Assembly: GCF_017302985.1 (NCBI RefSeq)
Contig: NZ_JAFIMU010000007.1
Location: 2,232,001-2,296,000, forward strand
Direction of reading: 5' to 3'
DNA length: 64,000 nucleotides
Source: Corallococcus macrosporus
GTDB lineage: Bacteria; Myxococcota; Myxococcia; Myxococcales; Myxococcaceae
Shown here in pieces: positions 32,593 through 41,406 of the stretch. A program made the position numbers and the translations under genes. Below the pieces are notes generated by a model, which was given only the letters and a program-made list of their open reading frames with translations, was not told the origin of the DNA and ran no database searches. Positions within the stretch are counted from its first letter, which is position 1; each line of letters starts with the position of its first letter.

Positions 32593-33683
32593 CGGGCATG
32601 CTCCTGGAATGAGATGACGTGTTTGATGCCGCCCTTCGCTTCCACCACCTTCGCGAACTCCGACGGCGGGTGACGCTGGGTGATGAGCGCCTCCACCCTT
32701 CCCGGCCACTTCGCGCGGAAGCGGGCCAGGTCCTCCAGCGCCTCACGGAAGTCGCTGTCCGCCGCGTTCACCGTGCCGAACATCACCCGGTTGCCCAGGA
32801 CGAGCTGCCCCAGCACCTGGTCGCCCTTCAGCTCCAGTGGCTCCTCGCGTCCGGGCACGCCGGTGAAGATGAGCACGCCGTTCTCCTCCAGCACCTGGAG
32901 CGAGTCGAAGGCCACCTTCGACGCACCCGTCGCCTCGTAGATGACGGCCACGCCGCCCAGCTGTTTCTTCAAATCCTCCACCGACACCTCCTTCGAGGAG
33001 ATGTACGGCGCGCCCACCGCCTCGGATGCGGCGGCCTTCTCGTTGGGCTTGGGGCTGCGCGAGTACACCGTCACGTCGAAGCCCCCGCGCATCAGCGCCA
33101 TGGCCCCCAGCTGCGCCACCGGCCCCGCGCCCAGCACCAGCGCCTTGCCGGGAGCGGGCTTCCACGGCAGGCGGGACTGGATGTGCGCCAGCTCGCGCAG
33201 GCCCTTCTCCGCGATGGTGAGCGGCTCGGTGAGCACGGCCACGCCGCGCAAGCTGTCGTCCGCCTTGTGCAGGTAGGCCGCGTCCTCCACGAAGTGCTCT
33301 GAACAGAAGCCGTGCGCGCCCTGGATGCCGCGCTCCGTGTAGTCCCCCGTCACGCAGAAGTCCGGGTGGCCGTGGCGGCACGCGGGGCAGTGCGCGTGCG
33401 GACAGGGCCGGCGCACCCGGGGCACCACCAGGTCCCCCGGCTTCAGGCCCTGCACGTGCGCGCCCACCTCCATCACCTCGCCCAGGCACTCGTGGCCCAG
33501 GATGAGGTGGTCCTCCCCCTTCGGCGCCGCGCCGTGATGGCCCTTGAGGATGTCCTGGTCGGTGCCGCACACGCCAATCTCCAGCGTGCGCACCTTGACC
33601 TGGGTGGGCGAGTGCAGCCGCGGTTCGGGAACGTCGAGGACGCGCACCTCGCGCGAGGGAAACATGACGGCGACGGCCTTCAT
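32589..33683 (-). CDS. Zinc-dependent glucose/alcohol dehydrogenase
   Basis: 364 aa from ATG at 33683, AAGGAG 9 nt upstream. A medium-chain reductase: [20 protein letters not shown], the structural-zinc loop [20 protein letters not shown], and the Rossmann motif [12 protein letters not shown]. The catalytic-zinc ligands Cys39 and His/Glu in GHE are present. The overall pattern resembles microbial glucose 1-dehydrogenase ([27 protein letters not shown]). It likely oxidises an aldose with NAD(P)+. The downstream GH15 start overlaps its stop; together with App1 this is the proximal gene of an operon. Confidence 0.85.
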   Translation of the reverse strand: MKAVAVMFPSREVRVLDVPEPRLHSPTQVKVRTLEIGVCGTDQDILKGHHGAAPKGEDHLILGHECLGEVMEVGAHVQGLKPGDLVVPRVRRPCPHAHCPACRHGHPDFCVTGDYTERGIQGAHGFCSEHFVEDAAYLHKADDSLRGVAVLTEPLTIAEKGLRELAHIQSRLPWKPAPGKALVLGAGPVAQLGAMALMRGGFDVTVYSRSPKPNEKAAASEAVGAPYISSKEVSVEDLKKQLGGVAVIYEATGASKVAFDSLQVLEENGVLIFTGVPGREEPLELKGDQVLGQLVLGNRVMFGTVNAADSDFREALEDLARFRAKWPGRVEALITQRHPPSEFAKVVEAKGGIKHVISFQEHAR

Positions 33684-33855
33684 GAGGTGAGGCTCCTTCC
33701 GGGCGAAGTGCTGAACGTCCCAGGACAAAGGGGTGCGGACTTGGGACCCCGGCCGCAACAGCCCGGGCCGCCCGCCCGCCTGCCTGGAGGGCGACACTCG
33801 CGGGCGCGTGAAACCACTGCCCCCTCGGGGGCGCGCGGGTCTATAGACGCAAGCC

Positions 33856-34401
33856 GTGCGTGCGCCCACCGCCTACCGACGCAGCCGCGCCACCGCCATC
33901 GGTGCCACGGCCTTCCTGATGCTCGCCCTGCCCTTCCTGGTGCTGGGGGTGTTCTTCCTCAACCAGAAGGCGCGCATGGACTTCAGATGCGAGCCCCAGG
34001 GCCCGTGCGTCCTCTCCCGCTCCAGTTGGCTGGGAGAGGAGGAGGTGGGCCGCTACGCGCCCGCGTCCATCCAGGGCGTGGAGGTGGCGCGCAGCCGCAG
34101 CACCCGCAGCGGCGCCGCGCCCATCTTCCGGGCCCAGCTGCAGACGGCCTCCGGCGTCCAGCCGCTCGCCTACCAGTGGACGGAGGACGAGGCGGAGGCG
34201 CGGGCCTACGCGGACACCGTGCGGCGCTACCTCACGGGTCCCCGCACGGACGCGCTCGCGGTGTCCCAGGACCACCGGCGGGCGTCGCTGCGCGTGGGCG
34301 GCGCCTTCACCGGCGTGGGCCTGGGCGTGCTCGCCCTCAGCGTGTGGCTGCTCTCCCGCACGCTGGCGCACCGCAGGGCGGAGCGGGCCGCCACGGCCTG
34401 A
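33856..34401 (+). CDS. Membrane protein with two hydrophobic segments
   Basis: 181 aa from GTG at 33856. Hydrophobic segments at about 14-36 (GATAFLMLALPFLVLGVFFL) and about 148-168 (GGAFTGVGLGVLALSVWLLS) enclose a region with CEPQGPCVLSRSSW and a WTEDEAEARAYADTVRRY helix. No family recognised. Divergent from the dehydrogenase gene; 95 nt upstream of the ABC operon but without evident link. Confidence 0.6.
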   Translation: MRAPTAYRRSRATAIGATAFLMLALPFLVLGVFFLNQKARMDFRCEPQGPCVLSRSSWLGEEEVGRYAPASIQGVEVARSRSTRSGAAPIFRAQLQTASGVQPLAYQWTEDEAEARAYADTVRRYLTGPRTDALAVSQDHRRASLRVGGAFTGVGLGVLALSVWLLSRTLAHRRAERAATA

Positions 34402-34496
34402 AAAGCAGCCGGCCGGGCAGCGCGGACTTCACTTCCTGTCCTACAGTGAAAGGCGCCTGCCCGCTTCCAGGACCCGCCTGTGCGACCTGGGGGCAG

Positions 34497-35432
34497 ATGA
34501 ATAGGTTCTGGCGAATGCTTCGACGCCTCATCGAGCGGATGCGGGGCCTGCGCCGGGTGGCGCCCCACCTGCTCCGGCCCGCCCACGTGAACGCGGACCG
34601 GGCGAAGATCTCCATCGCCCAGCTGGACCACCACTACGCCAACAAGGTCGTGGCGCTGAAGGACGTGAACCTCAACGTCCGCTCGGGGGAGTTCGTCTGC
34701 CTGCTGGGCCCCTCCGGCTGCGGCAAGTCCACGCTGCTCTACGCGCTGGCGGGCCACGTGTCCCCCACGGGCGGCAGCGTGGCCATTGACGGCAAGCCCA
34801 TCCAGGGGCCCGGGCCGGACCGGCTGCTGATGTTCCAGGAGGCCGCGCTGTTCCCGTGGCTCACCGTGCGCGGCAACATCACCTTCGCGCTGGGCGCCCG
34901 GGGCGTGCCGCGCAGCGAGCGCCGCGAGCGGGCGGACACCTTCATCCAGCGCGTGCGCCTGGAGGGCTTCGCGGACACGCTGCCCCACCAGCTCTCCGGC
35001 GGCATGAAGATGCGCGCCAGCCTGGCCCGGGCGCTCGCGGTGGACCCCACCGTGCTGCTGATGGACGAGCCCTTCGGCGCGCTGGATGCCCAGACGCGCG
35101 TGCACATGCAGGAGCTGTTGCAGTCCATCTGGCTGCGCTCCGGCAAGACGGTGGTGTTCGTCACGCACGACGTGCAGGAGGCCCTGATGCTGGGCACCCG
35201 CGTGGTGCTGATGGCGCCCCGCCCGGGCCGCGTGGTGGAGGACCTGGAGATCCACCTGCCCATGCCGCGCTCGCTGGAGGACCCGTCCCTGGACGCCATG
35301 GCGCGCGACATCCGTCACCGCCTGCGCGCCGCGGAGGGAGCCCCGCTGGAGGCCCCGCCCGAGGAGCCCCTGCAGCGCCGCACGCGCACCCCGTCCAGCC
35401 TGCCACGCACCCGCATCGTGACCAGTCGTTAG
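34497..35432 (+). CDS. ABC importer ATPase (nitrate/sulfonate/taurine type)
   Basis: 311 aa from ATG at 34497. The ATPase core runs about 36-250: Walker A GPSGCGKST, Q-loop FQEAALFPWLTV, signature LSGGMKMRASLARAL, Walker B VLLMDEPFGALD, and switch His in VFVTHDVQEAL. This is the SsuB/TauB/NrtD subfamily, energising import of oxyanions or sulfonates. The N-terminus (about 35 residues, Arg-rich) and C-terminus (about 60, Pro/Arg-rich) are extensions. The permease follows after 20 nt and the binding protein after that. Confidence 0.9.
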   Translation: MNRFWRMLRRLIERMRGLRRVAPHLLRPAHVNADRAKISIAQLDHHYANKVVALKDVNLNVRSGEFVCLLGPSGCGKSTLLYALAGHVSPTGGSVAIDGKPIQGPGPDRLLMFQEAALFPWLTVRGNITFALGARGVPRSERRERADTFIQRVRLEGFADTLPHQLSGGMKMRASLARALAVDPTVLLMDEPFGALDAQTRVHMQELLQSIWLRSGKTVVFVTHDVQEALMLGTRVVLMAPRPGRVVEDLEIHLPMPRSLEDPSLDAMARDIRHRLRAAEGAPLEAPPEEPLQRRTRTPSSLPRTRIVTSR

Positions 35433-35452
35433 AGGCAGCGAGGGACACCGCC

Positions 35453-36214
35453 ATGCTGAAGTGGGCGCAGAAGCTGGGGATGATCGCGCTGCTCTTCGCC
35501 GTCTGGGAGGTGCTGTCGCGCTCGGGCGTGTGGAACAAGCACCTGTTCCCCGGGCCGCTGGAGGTGGTGAAGACGCTCCTCGCCATGGCCCGCGACGGAC
35601 AGCTCGGCGGCGCCACGCTGCGCTCGCTGGGCCGGCTGACGCACGCCTACGTCATGTCGGTGGCCATCGGCGTCCCGCTGGGGCTCTGCATCGCGCGGCT
35701 GGCCTTCTTCCGCAACGCGGTGAAGCCGGTGGTGATGGGGCTGCAGGCCCTGCCCTCCATCTGCTGGCTGCCGCTGGCCCTGCTGTGGTTCGGCCTCAAC
35801 GACGGCGCCATCCTCTTCGTGGTGGTGATGGGCAGCGTGCTGGGCATCTCCATCGCCACCGAGGACGCGGTCAACGGCCTGGATCCGCAGCTGGCGCGCG
35901 TGGCCAGCACCCTGGGCGTGCGGGGCCTGCGCTTCTACTTCGGCGTGCTGTTGCCCGGCGCGCTGCCCGGCATCGTCACGGGGCTCAAGCTGGGGTGGAG
36001 CTTCGCGTGGCGCGCGCTGCTCGCGGGCGAGCTGCTCTTCGTCTCCGGCGGCCTGGGCCAATTGCTCACCATGGGCCGCGAGCTGATGGACGTGTCGCAG
36101 GTGATGGCGGTGATGCTGGCCATCATCCTCATTGGCATCACGGTGGACCGCGTCCTCTTCCAGACGGTGGAGGCGCGCCTGCGGCGCCGCTGGGGACTGA
36201 CGGCGTCCGTGTGA
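35453..36214 (+). CDS. ABC importer permease (SsuC/TauC-like)
   Basis: 253 aa with GAGGG 9 nt before the ATG. Six hydrophobic segments are visible, from LGMIALLFAVWEVLSR to VMAVMLAIILIGITVDRVLF. The coupling loop EDAVNGLDPQLARVASTLGVRGLRFYFGVLLPGALPG is the EAA motif contacted by the ATPase. The sequence is close to SsuC/TauC/NrtB permeases. Middle gene of the three-gene operon; the binding protein follows after 68 nt. Confidence 0.9.
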   Translation: MLKWAQKLGMIALLFAVWEVLSRSGVWNKHLFPGPLEVVKTLLAMARDGQLGGATLRSLGRLTHAYVMSVAIGVPLGLCIARLAFFRNAVKPVVMGLQALPSICWLPLALLWFGLNDGAILFVVVMGSVLGISIATEDAVNGLDPQLARVASTLGVRGLRFYFGVLLPGALPGIVTGLKLGWSFAWRALLAGELLFVSGGLGQLLTMGRELMDVSQVMAVMLAIILIGITVDRVLFQTVEARLRRRWGLTASV

Positions 36215-36282
36215 GCCCCAAGACGCTTCCGCACTCACGGGCATTGAAAAGGGGCGGGGAATCTCCATTAGCGTGACGCACC

Positions 36283-37299
36283 ATGTCTTCCGCGCGTCCG
36301 CTGTCCCTGCTGCTCGGCCTCTGCGTCCTCCTGTCCGGCGTCGCCTCCTGCAAGAAGGACACGCCCTCCGGCGCCAACGCGCCCCTGCGCGTGGCCTTCT
36401 TCCCCAACATCACGCACGCGCAGGCGCTGGTGGCGAACTCGGAGGGGCTCTTCGGGTCGCAGCCCGGCATGGGCCACGTGGAGGTGCGGCAGTTCAACGC
36501 GGGCCCCGCCGCCATGGAGGCGCTGGTGTCGGGCTCCGTGGACGTGGCCTACGTGGGCCCGGGCCCCGCCATCAACACGTACCTCAAGGCCGGCAAGGAG
36601 CTGCGCATCATCGCGGGCGCGGTGAACGGCGGCGCGGTGCTGGTGGTGAAGAACGTGAAGACGGCCGCGGAGCTCAAGGGCAAGAAGCTGGCGACGCCGC
36701 AACTGGGCAACACGCAGGACATCGCGCTGCGCACCTGGCTCAAGGCCCAGAAGCTGAGCCTGGCCACCGACGCGGGCGGCGACGTGCAGGTGATTCCCAT
36801 CAGCAACCCGGACATCCTGGCCCAGTACCTCCAGGGCGCCATCGAGGGCGCGTGGGTGCCCGAGCCCTGGGGCGCGCGCATGCTCGCCGAAGGGGGCGGT
36901 CACATCCTGGTGGACGAGCGCGACCTCTGGCCGGACAAGCGCTTCCCCACCACGGTGGTGGTGACGACGAAGAAGGTGCTGGAGACGCAGCGCCCGCGCA
37001 TCGCGGCGCTCCTGCGCACGCACGTGCAGCTCACGGAGCGGTGGCGCGCGGACCCCGCGGCCTTCGCCACGTCGGTCAACGCCGCCTTCGGTCAGCTCAC
37101 GCGCAAGCCCCTGCCCGCGCCCGTGCTCCAGGACGCGTTCTCCCGCCTGGAGCCGGGGTTGGATCCGGTGCCCGCCGCGCTGAAGGGCTCCGCCGAGCAC
37201 GCGAAGTCGCTGGGGTTCATCCCCAGCGACGACATCGCGGGGCTCGTGGACCTCAGCGTCCTGGACGAGGTGCGCGGCGGTGGGGCGAAGCCGAACTAG
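36283..37299 (+). CDS. ABC importer substrate-binding lipoprotein
   Basis: 338 aa. Signal peptide ends SGVASC (lipid Cys23). The bulk is an NMT1/SsuA-type periplasmic binding protein: LRVAFFPNITHAQALVANSEGLF, FNAGPAAMEALVSGSVDVAYVGPGPAIN, GKKLATPQLGNTQDIALRTWL and VPEPWGARM. These motifs are shared by sulfonate, taurine and nitrate carriers; ligand specificity cannot be assigned. It completes the operon ATPase-permease-binding protein. Its TAG stop overlaps the stop of the convergent exported-protein gene. Confidence 0.9.
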   Translation: MSSARPLSLLLGLCVLLSGVASCKKDTPSGANAPLRVAFFPNITHAQALVANSEGLFGSQPGMGHVEVRQFNAGPAAMEALVSGSVDVAYVGPGPAINTYLKAGKELRIIAGAVNGGAVLVVKNVKTAAELKGKKLATPQLGNTQDIALRTWLKAQKLSLATDAGGDVQVIPISNPDILAQYLQGAIEGAWVPEPWGARMLAEGGGHILVDERDLWPDKRFPTTVVVTTKKVLETQRPRIAALLRTHVQLTERWRADPAAFATSVNAAFGQLTRKPLPAPVLQDAFSRLEPGLDPVPAALKGSAEHAKSLGFIPSDDIAGLVDLSVLDEVRGGGAKPN

Positions 37300-37757
37300 C
37301 GCTCGGCGCTGAGGGACAGGGCCACGTTGTCCGTCTTCCCCTCCACCTGGTAGAGGGCCAGGACCTCCTGCCCCTTCTGGGGCTGCTGGTGGATGCGCAG
37401 GGCGCTCAGGTCCAGGGGGATGACCGGCCCGGACACGTCCTGCACGTACAGCGTCATCCCGCTGCGCTTCACCACCGGCCCGCTGACCTGGCGCATCCGG
37501 TCCGGGTCCGGGGTGAGCTGTCGCACCGTCTGGTTCGGGGAGATGAGGTCCGGGGACGTGGTGGGCACGGTGCTCACCACGTTCGACGGGCTGGTGCTCG
37601 CGCGCTCGGCGAGCTGTGACTGGTAGGCGGGGCTCGTGTCCTCGCCCCTGCCAATCTGCGGCTCACGCGCGAGCGAAGGGCCCGCGCACAACAAGAGACC
37701 GAGCGTCGGCGCGGCCCACGCCATCGCTCGCCATCGTCTGGGGAATCCGTGCATCAT
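37296..37757 (-). CDS. Exported hypothetical protein
   Basis: 153 aa from ATG at 37757, GGAGG 7 nt upstream; a second ATG follows at once. The signal peptide ends near SLAREP. The mature part has a Ser/Thr/Pro-rich stretch (about 40-85), then a small beta domain: GPVVKRSGMTLYVQDVSGPVI, GQEVLALYQVEGKTDNVALSLS. A single barrel-like domain, perhaps OB-like, is possible. Function unknown. Stop overlaps that of the binding-protein gene. Confidence 0.6.
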   Translation of the reverse strand: MMHGFPRRWRAMAWAAPTLGLLLCAGPSLAREPQIGRGEDTSPAYQSQLAERASTSPSNVVSTVPTTSPDLISPNQTVRQLTPDPDRMRQVSGPVVKRSGMTLYVQDVSGPVIPLDLSALRIHQQPQKGQEVLALYQVEGKTDNVALSLSAER

Positions 37758-37928
37758 CGTTATACCTCCGTGTCACGGGGGCGCTGCCCCCGGGCCCACA
37801 CCGCAAACGTAGGGTGGGCAGCACTGAATGTTCAGGGCGGAACACGGACCGTGCGCGCGGCAGCGTCCCCACAGTAGGGTGGAGCGCACGCGAGCCAAGG
37901 ACCGCTCGCACACGAATACGAGGCACCT

Positions 37929-38918
37929 TTGGCTGGACGTACCGACGAGCAGCACCGCATCGCACTCTTCATCGACTTCGAGAACCTGGTCACCAACACG
38001 GGCATCAGCGCGAACAACTTCGACCTGCAGCCCGCGCTGGACCAGCTCCTGGAGCAGGGCAAGGTCGTCTTCCGCCGCGCCTACTGCAACTGGTCGCGCT
38101 TCGAGGACGCGAAGCAGCGCCTGCACGACGTGGGCGTGGAGCTGGTGGACGTGCCCCCCTCCACCCGCGCCGGCAAGAACAGCGCGGACATGCGCCTGGT
38201 CATCGACGCGCTGGAGCTGTGCTACGCGCGCGAGCAGATCGACACCTTCGTCATCGCCTCTGGCGACAGCGACTTCTGCCCGCTGGCGTACAAGCTGCGT
38301 GAGAACGGCCGCACCGTGATTGGCCTGGCCGTGCGCGAGGCCAGCTCCCAGATGTTCGTGCGGGCGTGCGACCAGTTCATCTACATGAAGCCCAAGCACC
38401 GGGGCGAGTCCTCCCACAAGGACAAGGACAAGGACCACGGCGGCCGGGGCTCCAAGTCCGACGAGGGCAAGGGCGGCAAGCGGGGCGGGAAGGGCCACGA
38501 CAAGGGCCACGAGGGCAAGGGCTCCAAGGAGGGCGCCGAGTCCAAGGGCGGCAAGGGCAAGGCGGAGGTGCCCGCCGTCGCGCGCGAGGTGGTGCAGAGC
38601 CTGCTGCGCCGGGCCACGGGCCCGCTCAACCCGTCGCTCGTCAAGGAGACCATCGTCCGCAAGGAGCCGGACTTCGACGAGCGCGACCACGGCTTCTCCA
38701 CCTTCGCGCGGCTGCTCGAAGCGCTGGAGCAGGAGGGGCTGCTGCGCCGCATCCAGCAGGGGCGCCAGGGCTACATCGTGGGTCCGGACTCGGACTTCGG
38801 CGCCCCGGCGCACGAGGGCAAGGGCGGCAAGGGGCGCCACGGCAAGGCGCCCGCCCCGGTGGAGGAGGAGGAAGAGGAGCTGGAGTCCTATCCGGACCCG
38901 GACGACGAGGGGCTGTAG
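37929..38918 (+). CDS. NYN-domain putative RNase with OST-HTH/LOTUS domain
   Basis: 329 aa from TTG, with GAGG 6 nt upstream. Residues 8-150 are a NYN (PIN-like) domain: RIALFIDFENLV with the first Asp, KNSADMRLVIDALELCY, FVIASGDSDFCPLAYKLRENG. The conserved Asp residues for metal-dependent RNA cleavage are all visible. Residues about 158-215 are a Lys/Gly-rich linker with KDKDK and repeated GKG units. Residues about 216-285 form a winged-helix OST-HTH (LOTUS) module: REVVQSLLRRATGPLNPSLV, FSTFARLLEALEQEGLLRRI. An acidic tail ends the protein. Probably cytoplasmic RNA processing; target unknown. Confidence 0.85.
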   Translation: MAGRTDEQHRIALFIDFENLVTNTGISANNFDLQPALDQLLEQGKVVFRRAYCNWSRFEDAKQRLHDVGVELVDVPPSTRAGKNSADMRLVIDALELCYAREQIDTFVIASGDSDFCPLAYKLRENGRTVIGLAVREASSQMFVRACDQFIYMKPKHRGESSHKDKDKDHGGRGSKSDEGKGGKRGGKGHDKGHEGKGSKEGAESKGGKGKAEVPAVAREVVQSLLRRATGPLNPSLVKETIVRKEPDFDERDHGFSTFARLLEALEQEGLLRRIQQGRQGYIVGPDSDFGAPAHEGKGGKGRHGKAPAPVEEEEEELESYPDPDDEGL

Positions 38919-38932
38919 GCCCCCCGCCCCTC

Positions 38933-38966
38933 GAGTCCACTACGCCGCGCGCGGCGTGGTGGACTC
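38933..38966. terminator. 16-bp hairpin between convergent genes
   Basis: GAGTCCACTACGCCGC pairs with GCGGCGTGGTGGACTC at 15 of 16 positions with a 2-nt loop. It spans the stop of the PilZ-GNAT gene and begins 15 nt after the NYN gene's stop. No T tract, so it may stall polymerase from both sides or shield RNA ends. Confidence 0.5.
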
Positions 38967-40985
38967 GCAGAGGTGCTCCAGGAACTCCGGCAGCAGGCGG
39001 GCGGACATCACCCACAGCTTGCCGTCGCCCAGGTCCGCCAGGGACACGCGCTCCGCGTACTCCACGCAGGTGGCCTCCACGTAGTGGACGAACACCTTGC
39101 GGTCGCGCGCGCGGTACCACTCCGCCGCCTGGCCCAGCAGCGCCACGAACGCGTCCTGCACCTCCGGCTTCGCGTCGTCCTCCAGCGGCACCAGGCGCAC
39201 GCCGTCCAGGACGTTGAAGAGGTTGAGGCCCGGCTGCGCGGACTCGAACACCGCGAAGGCCACGGCGCGGCCTTCATGGCGGGCCACCACCAGCTCGCGC
39301 TCGCGGGACAGGCCCGCGTCACCCCAGCCGGTGCGCGTGGTCTCCAGGTCGAAGCGCGCGGGCACCAGGTCCAGCGCTTCTCGATAAGCCTCCGGGTGGG
39401 TGCTGGCCACGCGGGCGAAGAAGCTGTCGCGCTCCTCCGCGGTCGCCGAGCCCAGGGTGATGTTGGCGGGCTTCGTCCAGACGCTGTCCACCTCGCCCTC
39501 CATCAGGCGGAAGGGCACGAGGCACGTCTGGCCGGTGTCCGCGTACCAGGTGGCGAAGTCGAACTTCGTGTAGCGCACCCAGCGCACGTTCGCCTCGCAG
39601 TAGGCGAAGAACCACTTCACCTCCGGGTCCGCCTGCGTGGGCTCGTAGCCGCGCAGGTAGATGTCGCGCAGGGCCTCGCGCGCGGTGGAGCGGCTGCCCG
39701 GAGGCTGGTGCCGCGCCAGCTGGTGCGCCATCCAGCTGCCCGCGTACGGCTTGAGCACGGACAGCGTGGCCTCCATGCTGCCGTCCTCCGCGGGGCGCGC
39801 CACGCGGTAGCCCAGGAGCGGCGCCTCCTGGAGCTTGTCCTGCGTGCGGGAGAACTGGTCGCGCAGGCTGGTGAACTTCTCCGGCTCCTTGCCCGGGAGG
39901 CGGAAGTAGCCGGAGCGCTCGAAGAGCTTCCAGGTGGCGTCGTTCCAGTCGCCCTCCACCTTGGTGGACGGATGGGCCTGGGCCTCCACCAGCGCGCGCC
40001 ACGCGCGGGCCTCCTGCGCGTCCAGGGGCCGCACGCTCACGCCGCAGCGGCGGCCGTGGGGCGTGCTGGAGATGTTGCGCACCTCCGCGCGCAGGCGCAC
40101 CGGCGCGTGGCCATCCAGGGACACCTGCATCACCGGCAGGCGCAGGCCCGGGTACATCAGGTCCTCGCCCGGCTGCGTGAGGAAGGACAGGCCTTCGTAG
40201 GAGACATCCAGCAGGCCGCGGTGCACGTGCACCTGGGGCCAGAGCGGATGGTCGAACTCCAGCGTGCAGGACGCGCTGGCCTGCGTGCGGCGCAGCCACC
40301 GGTGGCGGAAGCGCACCAGCGACGTGGGCACCGGAATCACCAGCAGGCCGCCCTCCATGCGCGCCGCGTCCATCTGGAAGTGCACCACGCTGGAGTAGCC
40401 GAACGCCTCCAGGGTGAAGGGGCCCACGGGCAGCGCGCCGTGCAGGTTCCAGGCGAACGCGTCCTGGAGCGGCTCGAAGAAGGCGCAGGTGACCTCCGCC
40501 ACCGCCTGGCCGTCGCGCGAGCGCAGCACGCCGCGGGCCTGCCGGGACGCGAGCGCTTCACAGATGCGCGTGACGCGCTCCGAGCGGTCGATCTGCTCGC
40601 GCCACACGGGCCGCGTCTCCGGCGTGAGCAGCTGGCCGTTGTCACGCAGCGACTCCAGCAGCCCCACGATGCGGCGGCCCGCGTCCAGCGGCGGCGCGAC
40701 GAAGCGCAGGCTCACCTCCGGGCGCATGGCGTTGACGCCAATCACTTCCGCGTCCAGCGCGGTGGCCCAGCGCTCACCCTGCCCCACCACCACGGACGCG
40801 GCCTGCCCCTTGCGCGGCACCGCGCGCGACTCCAGGTGCAGCGTGAGGTGCTCCAGCGACAGCTGCACCAGACGCCCGGAAGAGAAGTCCGCGCCAAACG
40901 AGGCCGCCGCGCTGAGCTCCGTCCCCACCCGGTATCCGAGGAGGGCTTCGCGGCCGGCCGGCGCGTCGTGAGTGTCCGTGTGCAT
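38940..40985 (-). CDS. PilZ-domain protein with C-terminal GNAT-like region
   Basis: 681 aa. The N-terminal 220 residues look like a YcgR-type beta domain (FSSGRLVQLSLEHLTLHLESR). A PilZ domain at about 225-330 has RHRWLRR and LDVSYEGLSF, matching both c-di-GMP-binding motifs (RxxxR and DxSxxG). Residues about 370-675 resemble an acyltransferase/GNAT fold (LVVARHEGRAVAFAVFES, then WYRARDRKVFVHYVEATC). A c-di-GMP-gated effector is the natural reading. No membrane segment. Its 3' end lies in a perfect-looking dyad shared with the convergent NYN gene. Confidence 0.7.
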   Translation of the reverse strand: MHTDTHDAPAGREALLGYRVGTELSAAASFGADFSSGRLVQLSLEHLTLHLESRAVPRKGQAASVVVGQGERWATALDAEVIGVNAMRPEVSLRFVAPPLDAGRRIVGLLESLRDNGQLLTPETRPVWREQIDRSERVTRICEALASRQARGVLRSRDGQAVAEVTCAFFEPLQDAFAWNLHGALPVGPFTLEAFGYSSVVHFQMDAARMEGGLLVIPVPTSLVRFRHRWLRRTQASASCTLEFDHPLWPQVHVHRGLLDVSYEGLSFLTQPGEDLMYPGLRLPVMQVSLDGHAPVRLRAEVRNISSTPHGRRCGVSVRPLDAQEARAWRALVEAQAHPSTKVEGDWNDATWKLFERSGYFRLPGKEPEKFTSLRDQFSRTQDKLQEAPLLGYRVARPAEDGSMEATLSVLKPYAGSWMAHQLARHQPPGSRSTAREALRDIYLRGYEPTQADPEVKWFFAYCEANVRWVRYTKFDFATWYADTGQTCLVPFRLMEGEVDSVWTKPANITLGSATAEERDSFFARVASTHPEAYREALDLVPARFDLETTRTGWGDAGLSRERELVVARHEGRAVAFAVFESAQPGLNLFNVLDGVRLVPLEDDAKPEVQDAFVALLGQAAEWYRARDRKVFVHYVEATCVEYAERVSLADLGDGKLWVMSARLLPEFLEHLCESTTPRAA

Positions 40986-41406
40986 GGGGGCTCCCTGATG
41001 TCCTACGGGGCATGAATCTACGACGTCCGAAGAAACCGTGTTGTCCCCAAGTTGCTGGCGACCCGGGGAACTCGGATTCCCACAGAGTGGAGATCATTCA
41101 CCCCTTCTGCACTCAGACCTTCGGGCCGTGCCCCTGGCCACGGGCTGGACTGTTTCGCATTGGCTTCTCACGCTCAGAGAATTTCCACCACGGACAGGAG
41201 CATGGCCTTTTGAGACAGGTGCAGACCTGTCCCTCCCCTCGGGTCGGGCGCAACCCATGAAATCCAGGTGACTCTGACACATGGAACAGGGGGGATTGTC
41301 GCATGTCGGCTGGTGAGACATGGCTCGCCTTGGGGGACGGAGGTCTGGGGTTACACACACGTCGGGGATGACTCGCTCCCCCGCGGGGGGTTATCCCGCA
41401 CGCGCC
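40986..41406. other. 421-nt intergenic region
   Basis: Between the PilZ-GNAT gene (minus) and the YkgJ gene (plus). A GACAGGT-GCAG-ACCTGTC hairpin lies at 41214-41231, and a CCCCCGCGGGGG palindrome at 41380-41391 just before the YkgJ start. No clear promoter and no coding region with the local codon bias. The hairpin with flanking CCTCCCC could be a leader element, but nothing matches a known riboswitch. Confidence 0.4.

Noticed and set aside
33312-34496. Long plus-strand extension upstream of the ABC ATPase
   Set aside because: The residues before 34497 are the antisense of the dehydrogenase gene and an alternate frame of the membrane protein gene, with no domain signature.
38973-41015. Plus-strand 680-aa frame opposite the PilZ-GNAT gene
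   Set aside because: Composition is Arg/His/Ala/Gly-rich antisense noise; the minus frame has PilZ motifs.
41214-41231. Possible riboswitch or ncRNA before the YkgJ gene
   Set aside because: Only a 7-bp hairpin is seen; no conserved aptamer core or nearby metabolic gene supports it.
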